Positions 58,973 through 64,000 of a DNA stretch of 64,000 nt are shown here, in pieces; positions within the stretch are counted from its first letter, which is position 1, and each line of letters opens with the position of its first letter. A model generated the notes under the pieces. The model did no database searches, was not told the DNA's origin, and was given only the letters and a program-made list of their open reading frames with translations. Origin of the DNA: Hyphomicrobiales bacterium (GTDB lineage Bacteria > Pseudomonadota > Alphaproteobacteria > Rhizobiales > Xanthobacteraceae). Both the position numbers and the translations under genes were made by a program. Location: NCBI GenBank assembly GCA_009377695.1, contig WHTP01000010.1, positions 1 to 64,000 of the forward strand. The letters are read 5' to 3'.

Positions 58973-60529
58973 TTAAGCTCCGCGACGGGACTCTGCTTGC
59001 AATGATCGTTCCAAGTCCGGTGAAGCAGAGAATTCAACATCCGGCAGACGGAGCGCATCGTCCACCAAGGCCGTGGCACGTTTGAAGTCAAAATTGTGGA
59101 AGAGGTTCATTTTCAGCAGAAACGACGCGCCACCGTAGAACTTCTCGTACTGCTGATGACGATTGCCGAACTCGCTTCCGATGAAATCCCATGCAAGGCG
59201 CATCAGCGCGAGGCGATCTTTTGCATCGGACGAAGCCGACCGCATGTACTTTTCGATGTCCGACATCATCTGCGGATTGTCGAAGTCGCGCGCCGACGAC
59301 GGCAGGCTGATCATCGCGGCACCGGTGAGCTCGCGGATGGTGTCTATCATCCGGGCATTCAGCTCAGATTGGAGCGCCATTACGCCATAAAGCGTTGTTC
59401 TGGAGGGCCACAGGACCCCGTTCCCGTCGATCTTTGCGAGGTATTCCTGAGACAGCAGCATTGACTCCACGACCGACACCAGCGCTGCGAGTTCTCCCAT
59501 TTGCGTCTGGACGGCGGGATTGGAGTCGTTGCCAGTCATCTCGTTCATGCGCTTAGCCAGACCGATCATGAACCGCAATTTGGTCGCGTAACGGGTTTGC
59601 GCCTGATGGTTCCCGTAAAGATGCGCGGGTGTTTTCCACCACTGATCGCGACATACTTCGATATTCCGATAGATGAAGACGCGCTCCCAAGGAACGAAGA
59701 CGTTGTCGAGCACGACGAAGCAGTCGGATTCGTCGAATCGGCTGGTGAGCGGATAGTCGAATGAATTGGTCGCAAGCGCGGCAAAGGGCCGGCGTGGATA
59801 CAACTTCAGTCCCGGAGCGTTTGCCGGAATAGCGACGGCATTGGCATAGTTCTCGTCGCCGGGCTGAAGCGGATGGATGCAGCTCAGATAGATGTAATCG
59901 GAGAATACCCCACCAGTAGCAAGCTGCTGCGCTCCAGATAGGACGATTCCGTCATCCCCTTCCTTGACGACGCCCGCATACAGTGCCGGGTCGGTTTGCT
60001 TGTGCGCGGGCTTGCTGCGATCAATCTGCGGCGGGACGATCGCATAACTTGCATAAAGATGATTATCCCGAAGATGTTCGTAGAACGCGAGCATATTCTC
60101 GGAGAAATTCCTGCCGCCGGCCGCGAAGACGCTTGGCACAGCAGCGAAACCGCAGAAGAAGCTAGCGACATGATCGAGCGTCCGCCCCATCAGACCAAAG
60201 GTGGCCTCTGCCCATTTTTCAGAGGCCAATCGCCGAGCACGCAGGTCCTCATGGGTGCGAGGAATCTGATATGCGCGCAAAACCGGGTGCCCGAGCTTTG
60301 GCGACGTGAAGGTCATAAGCTCACGGGTACCTGCATCGGCGGCGATGTCGTAGAGCCGGGCAATCGACCGCGCGGCCTCGGCGAAGCCCTTGTGTCGTCG
60401 AATATCGCGGATCTTCTCGCCATCGACAAAGATCGCTCTTCCGTCGTCAACGGACCGCAGATACTCGTCACCCGTTCGCAGAGCCGGCCCGCGTGCGGCT
60501 TGTTTCATTTCAACCTTTTGTAGATTCAC
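58973..60529 (-). CDS. HpaB-family flavin-dependent aromatic monooxygenase
   Basis: A 518-residue protein of the 4-hydroxyphenylacetate 3-monooxygenase (HpaB) family, two-component FADH2-using enzymes that hydroxylate phenols. The family body is clear: SFFCGFAAVPSVF, ASYAIVPPQIDRSKP, the flavin region SGAQQLATGGVFSDYIYLS (in part) and VFVPWERVFIYRN. A flavin reductase gene overlaps its start, as with hpaC. The substrate is not defined by sequence. The start may be residue 1 or the Met at residue 8. It is long enough to be complete. Confidence 0.9.
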   Translation of the reverse strand: MNLQKVEMKQAARGPALRTGDEYLRSVDDGRAIFVDGEKIRDIRRHKGFAEAARSIARLYDIAADAGTRELMTFTSPKLGHPVLRAYQIPRTHEDLRARRLASEKWAEATFGLMGRTLDHVASFFCGFAAVPSVFAAGGRNFSENMLAFYEHLRDNHLYASYAIVPPQIDRSKPAHKQTDPALYAGVVKEGDDGIVLSGAQQLATGGVFSDYIYLSCIHPLQPGDENYANAVAIPANAPGLKLYPRRPFAALATNSFDYPLTSRFDESDCFVVLDNVFVPWERVFIYRNIEVCRDQWWKTPAHLYGNHQAQTRYATKLRFMIGLAKRMNEMTGNDSNPAVQTQMGELAALVSVVESMLLSQEYLAKIDGNGVLWPSRTTLYGVMALQSELNARMIDTIRELTGAAMISLPSSARDFDNPQMMSDIEKYMRSASSDAKDRLALMRLAWDFIGSEFGNRHQQYEKFYGGASFLLKMNLFHNFDFKRATALVDDALRLPDVEFSASPDLERSLQAESRRGA

Positions 60530-61026
60530 GACGACCTCAGAGGTTCACCCGGATGCAAGTAGCGTCCACGGAAAAACAACAATGGATTTCGATTAATGTC
60601 CGCTTCACAACAGAGGACGCGGCAAACGAAGATTAGATGGTCGCCTCCATCCACGGTGGCATGCAGCTCGCATTCGAACTTGGCCAACGCTCGGTCGATG
60701 AGGGGCGCGCAGCGATCGCCACAGTCCAGCGACGTCCCGCTCCACTTGTCCGCTCCGCTCGTTGCAAAGCGCACGGACAGGTCATGCTGGTCTGCTGCCA
60801 GGATGCTGATGCCGAAATGCTCTGATTCCAGGAAGGTCTTGAAGCTGTTCAGGCTGCGCGCCAAGCTGAACAGGACGAGTGGCGGTTCCAGCGAAACCGA
60901 CGCAAAGGAATTGATGGTCGCGCCTGCGCGACTGCCGCGGCGATCCTGGGCCGTGACGATAGCGACTCCGGTCGCGAATTGCCCGAGAATACGTCGAAAT
61001 TCAACCGCGCTTGATGTCATAGCCAA
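60526..61026 (-). CDS. Flavin reductase (HpaC-like small component)
   Basis: A 166-residue flavin reductase-like FMN/FAD-binding protein. Typical are FRRILGQFATGVAIVTAQD, GATINSFASVSLEPPLVLFSL and the closing LLFFRGRYL. It supplies reduced flavin to the HpaB-family oxygenase; the two genes overlap by 4 bp (ATGA), so they are translated together. It is the first gene of the island operon. The promoter should lie in the 170 bp before it, where a MarR-type operator candidate is found. Confidence 0.92.
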   Translation of the reverse strand: MAMTSSAVEFRRILGQFATGVAIVTAQDRRGSRAGATINSFASVSLEPPLVLFSLARSLNSFKTFLESEHFGISILAADQHDLSVRFATSGADKWSGTSLDCGDRCAPLIDRALAKFECELHATVDGGDHLIFVCRVLCCEADINRNPLLFFRGRYLHPGEPLRSS

Positions 61027-61050
61027 GCTCTCGCTGAACGATTAGCTACA

Positions 61051-61094
61051 ATATGTACATTTATGCTGGACGTCAAATAGATACAGAATGTATC
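61051..61094. promoter_or_regulatory. Candidate MarR operator region
   Basis: Two palindromes are present: ATGTACAT at 61053-61060, and GATACA-GAA-TGTATC at 61080-61094. They lie in the AT-rich space between the divergent flavin reductase and marR genes. The second has the size and symmetry of a MarR-dimer site. No other clear site is seen. Confidence 0.5.
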
Positions 61095-61197
61095 TTTTGC
61101 TGTGTTCAAATTCTCGCAATGCGGTAATCGGTCGACTCGACGGCGCCGCTCATGCTGGTAACTAATAGAAGGGGAATCATGCCGCTTAGCGCGGCAG

Positions 61198-61818
61198 ATG
61201 GGTGACTGGAATTTGCGTACGATGAAGAAACGGCGAGCAGATCGGCGCCAGAATGTGAAGGCGCGGCAAGAAAAGCGCCAAGGTTTTCAGCCTCCGCTGA
61301 CGGTCTCGCACGAAGCTCTGCTGACTCGCGGGCGCGACGATGCCTTTCGGCAAACCATTTACGCGATGGTTCAGGCGTTCGGGCGGTTGCAGAACTGTCG
61401 GGAGGCCTTTGGTCGCGCGCTCGGCCTTACCGGTTCGCAGTTTGCCGTACTGATGAGCGCAGCTTACCAGCGACATTCGGACGGCGTATCAATCCGAGCG
61501 CTCGCCGACCATGCCCACCTTGCACCAACGCACGTCACAACAGAGGTTAACCGCCTGATCACCAAGGGACTGCTTCTGAAGCGGACCAATAAGTTCGACC
61601 GCCGCAGCGTCCTGGTCCGACTATCGCCCAAGGCTGAAGCCGACTTGGTCCGGCTCGCTCCGTTCGTGCGAAGCGTGAACGACCTACTTTTTCAGGGCAT
61701 ATCGAAGCAGGAATTCGAAACGGTTTCGAGGTTTCTACAAGCATTTATTCTCAACACCGAGAACGCGCTGGGCGAGATACGCCGTTTCCAGAAACAACAA
61801 GACGCGCTCCGAACCTGA
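61198..61818 (+). CDS. MarR family transcriptional regulator
   Basis: A 206-residue MarR protein with an unusually long basic N-terminus (about 1-32, rich in Arg and Lys). The winged helix is at about 75-160: LTGSQFAVLMSAAYQ, VSIRALADHAHLAPTHVTTEVNRLITKGLL (in part) and the wing RSVLVRLSP. Helix 3 should recognise the palindromes in the divergent promoter. It most likely represses the island operon until an aromatic effector binds. The start may be 61198 or 61222. The island ends a few bases after it. Confidence 0.9.
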   Translation: MGDWNLRTMKKRRADRRQNVKARQEKRQGFQPPLTVSHEALLTRGRDDAFRQTIYAMVQAFGRLQNCREAFGRALGLTGSQFAVLMSAAYQRHSDGVSIRALADHAHLAPTHVTTEVNRLITKGLLLKRTNKFDRRSVLVRLSPKAEADLVRLAPFVRSVNDLLFQGISKQEFETVSRFLQAFILNTENALGEIRRFQKQQDALRT

Positions 61819-61851
61819 GTGACTCCGCCACGAGCGCAGATGGGAGATGCG

Positions 61852-62118
61852 TTACAGTGGCAGCACCGCCGGAATGATCTCATCGGGATCATCGCTTTCA
61901 AGAAGATTGCGGGCGGTGACCGGTGAGAACGGGCGGTGGTGGATGGTCGGCCCGAGCCGCGCCAGCGCCTCCTGGCGTCCCGGCACGCTGTAGCCTATGT
62001 GGCGCTCGAAGCCATAGCGGGGATGGGCGAGCGCGAGGCGGGTCATCAGGCGGTTGCGGGTGACTTTGGCGACGATCGACGCCGCGGCGATGGAGGAGAC
62101 GATGGCGCCGCCCGACAT
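61852..62118 (-). pseudogene. rnhB 3' fragment (inverted)
   Basis: About 88 codons match the C-terminal third of RNase [23 protein letters not shown] and [15 protein letters not shown], with one codon lost in the HHRxFSPV segment. The catalytic Asp-Glu region is absent, so it cannot be active. It lies on the opposite strand from the intact rnhB at 52057-52776 and differs from it at many bases, so it is not a fresh copy. It abuts the second 204 bp repeat at 62121. Confidence 0.9.
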
Positions 62119-62120
62119 AA

Positions 62121-62325
62121 TCGGCAGCCGAACACTTGCCGGCAGCACTCGGGACCACTTTGCACACGTTCAGTTCCTCAGCTCTGCTTGCGATCGCCTG
62201 CTCGCATGTTGAAGCGCAGGACTGATGGCGAGAAGCCATTTTCATGCCAAATCTTCACGCACTGTGCTTGACCTTGTTCGAAAACCGGTCCCCACCTCTG
62301 TGGATCTTATACTGTTGGTGCATGA
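62121..62325. repeat. 204 bp direct repeat, second copy
   Basis: Matches 55780-55983 along its length, in the same orientation (one extra base near 62219). Its left edge is three bases from the end of the rnhB fragment, which suggests this edge is a true element boundary. Its right edge runs into a palindrome. Confidence 0.85.
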
Positions 62326-62361
62326 TCCCGAAAACCGGTTCCCACTTTTTCGGGATCATGC
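62320..62361. repeat. Rhizobiales-type palindrome (RIME-like)
   Basis: GCATGATCCCGAAAA and TTTTCGGGATCATGC are perfect 15 bp arms around a 12 nt loop (CCGGTTCCCACT). The sequence, from memory, is a common intergenic palindrome in Rhizobiales. Its left end overlaps the last bases of the 204 bp repeat. Confidence 0.8.
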
Positions 62362-62400
62362 ACTAATCTCAGTTTAGGCAGCGTCGGGTCTGCGGGGGCC

Positions 62401-63951
62401 ATGCTTTACGTTTCCATTTTCGTCGAGGTCTTGCGCTCGCGTCCAGCGCTGGCGGTGTGGATTGCCGCGCTCGCGCAGGCGGCGCTGTGGACGCTGGTCC
62501 CGACCTTGTTCTACGCCGGGCCGCCCGGCGACGTGCCGTTCGTGCTGGCGATCGGCCACGAGTGGCAGCTCGGCACTTATCTCGGACCGCCGCTGGCGTT
62601 CTGGCTCGCGGAAGGCGCCTTCGTGCTCGCCGGCAACAGCCTGCTCGGCGTCTACCTGCTCTCGCAAATCTGCGTCGTGGTGACCTACTGGTCGGTGTTC
62701 GCGCTCGGTCGCTCGATCGTCGGCGCGCAGCATGCGGCGCTGGCGGTGCTGCTGATGGTCGGCATCTCGTCGTTCACGGTGCCGACGCCGGATTTCGGGC
62801 CGGTCATGCTGACCATGGCGCTGTGGGCGCTCATCTTACTGCACTACTGGCGCGCAGTGAGCGAGGGTAAGCGCGGTTATTGGGTCGCGCTCGCGGTCGA
62901 GATCGGCTTCCTGTTCCTTACCACCTACGCAGGGTTGCTGTTGCTCGGCGTGCTCGCGTTGTTCACCGCCTTGAACAAGCACGCCCGCGCGGCGATGCAC
63001 TCGACCGATCCGTGGCTTGCCAGCATTGTCGCCCTGATCGTCTTGTTTCCGCATCTGCTCTGGCTGGTGGAGACCGGCGACGGCCTCATGCCGCGGTTGA
63101 TGCGGCTGCGCACGCCTGAGTCAGTGATCGATAATTTCAATGCCTGGTTGCGTCAGATCGCGTTGATCCTGGCTGCCCATGCCGGGCTCGCGGTGCTGGT
63201 CTCCGCGGTGATCGGCTGGCCCTGGACCAAGCGCGAGCCGTCGCCAGTCATTGTGCGCGAGCCAGTCGACGCATTTGCCCGCCAGTTCGTTGTGTATTTC
63301 GCAGCGGTACCGGCGCTCGCCGCGACGATCGTTGCGGTGCTCGCCGGCTGGCCGATGCCGGTCGGCGGGATCGCGCCGCTGGTCGTGCTGTCGGGCCTGG
63401 CGGTCGTACTCCTCGCCGGCAATGGCATCGAGCTCAATTACCAGCACATCGTGATATCGGCCTGGTTCGGGCTGCTTTTGGTGCCGCCGCTGCTCGCTGT
63501 GATCGCCGTGTTCGCGGCGCCGTGGCTCGGCGTCGACCTCAACGTCAACAAGCCGGCGCCCCAGATCGCCCAATTCTTCTCGGAGAGCTTCCAGCGCCGC
63601 ACCGGGGCACCGCTGGCAGTGGTCGCGGGCGCCCCGCGCACCGCCGCGCTGATCTCGCTCGGATCGCCGAGCCGGCCGAGCCTCTTTCTTGACGCGACGC
63701 CGGAGCGCACGCCCTGGGTGACCTTTGACGACGTGCGCCGCAAGGGCGCGGTCATTGTCTGGCCCACCACCGATCCCACGGGCGCGCCGCCGCCGGAGAT
63801 CAAACAGCGCTTCCCCGATATCGCGCCCGACGTGACACGGGTATTCGAGCGTCTGGTGGCGGGACGGCTGCCGGTACTGCGCTACGGCTGGGCGCTGATC
63901 CGCCCGCAGGCGGAGGAGAAGCCGTCGAAGAAAGAAGAGGGGAAGAAGTAG
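62401..63951 (+). CDS. GT39-like polyprenyl-linked glycosyltransferase
   Basis: A 516-residue membrane protein with about ten hydrophobic helices. After the first helix comes a loop with GPPGDVPFVLAIGHEWQLGTYLGPPLAFWLAE (in part), matching the PMT_2 / ArnT-like layout, where the acidic residue is catalytic. A soluble C-terminal domain (about 395-500) and a Lys/Glu tail follow. These enzymes move a sugar from a lipid carrier to lipids or proteins on the outer face of the inner membrane. It may be the original neighbour of rnhB before the island came in. Confidence 0.8.
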   Translation: MLYVSIFVEVLRSRPALAVWIAALAQAALWTLVPTLFYAGPPGDVPFVLAIGHEWQLGTYLGPPLAFWLAEGAFVLAGNSLLGVYLLSQICVVVTYWSVFALGRSIVGAQHAALAVLLMVGISSFTVPTPDFGPVMLTMALWALILLHYWRAVSEGKRGYWVALAVEIGFLFLTTYAGLLLLGVLALFTALNKHARAAMHSTDPWLASIVALIVLFPHLLWLVETGDGLMPRLMRLRTPESVIDNFNAWLRQIALILAAHAGLAVLVSAVIGWPWTKREPSPVIVREPVDAFARQFVVYFAAVPALAATIVAVLAGWPMPVGGIAPLVVLSGLAVVLLAGNGIELNYQHIVISAWFGLLLVPPLLAVIAVFAAPWLGVDLNVNKPAPQIAQFFSESFQRRTGAPLAVVAGAPRTAALISLGSPSRPSLFLDATPERTPWVTFDDVRRKGAVIVWPTTDPTGAPPPEIKQRFPDIAPDVTRVFERLVAGRLPVLRYGWALIRPQAEEKPSKKEEGKK

Positions 63952-64000
63952 CGTGGCGCACCGCACATCCAGGCGCGCCCCGGACGCGGTGCAACGTGGA

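Overview
This 64 kb window looks like chromosome of a GC-rich alphaproteobacterium of the order Hyphomicrobiales (Rhizobiales), close to the Bradyrhizobium / Xanthobacteraceae group. The evidence is a single-chain cytochrome b/c1 (fbcH) behind petA, a CcrM-type GANTC methylase, Bug-type (TctC) receptors, a DciA-like protein, and several intergenic repeats of types common in that group. No rRNA, convincing tRNA, CRISPR array, prophage or complete insertion sequence was found.

Layout. 0.3-10 kb: housekeeping and envelope genes (DUF6111, CCA-adding enzyme, ceramide-glucosyltransferase-like GT, LpxH-like phosphoesterase, PsiF-repeat protein, DUF1194, DM13, outer-membrane barrel, TauE/SafE exporter, DUF2158, AAA ATPase), with many intergenic spaces filled by CTAG-bounded palindromes. 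10-21 kb: hemF, a REP-associated tyrosine transposase inside inverted REPs, a glutamate-receptor-like channel, trmL, petA-fbcH, mtnP-cupin-apt, then two ParA-like ATPases. 21-31 kb: M48 protease and LemA separated by a 460 bp repeat mosaic, an MFS transporter, smc, dsbA-like, dciA-like, mutY. 31-37 kb: a rearranged catabolic region (Bug receptor, two RidA proteins, PQQ dehydrogenase, VOC protein, a Bug remnant). 37-52 kb: M32 carboxypeptidase, a class A penicillin-binding protein, ccrM, zinc metallopeptidase, MscS channel, moaB, MarR-GNAT fusion, GT2, radical SAM, VOC, rnhB. 52.8-61.8 kb: a catabolic island (TRAP transporter, ThDP enzyme, Bug receptor, two-component flavin monooxygenase, MarR regulator) ending at an inverted 3' fragment of a second rnhB. 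62.4-64 kb: a GT39-like membrane glycosyltransferase.

The most unusual signal is a set of about a dozen modular palindromes of 70-85 bp. Four sequence families (A-D) share one architecture: terminal CTAG, a short outer stem, a T-rich bulge in one arm, a 14-16 bp inner stem and a loop of about 20-30 nt. The families differ in sequence but stay paired. They occur in mosaics with conserved 13 bp linkers and shared CTAG joints, some are chimeric, and in three genes the terminal CTAG supplies the stop codon. Families B and D carry a GANTC site in each arm, and a GANTC methylase gene lies in the same window.

Genes that work together: petA-fbcH form the bc1 complex; mtnP-cupin-apt suits methylthioadenosine and adenine salvage; lemA with the M48 protease is a common pair; and the island reads as one minus-strand operon, flavin reductase to monooxygenase to Bug receptor to ThDP enzyme to TRAP transporter, divergent from its MarR regulator. 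All calls come from reading the sequence; no database search was run.
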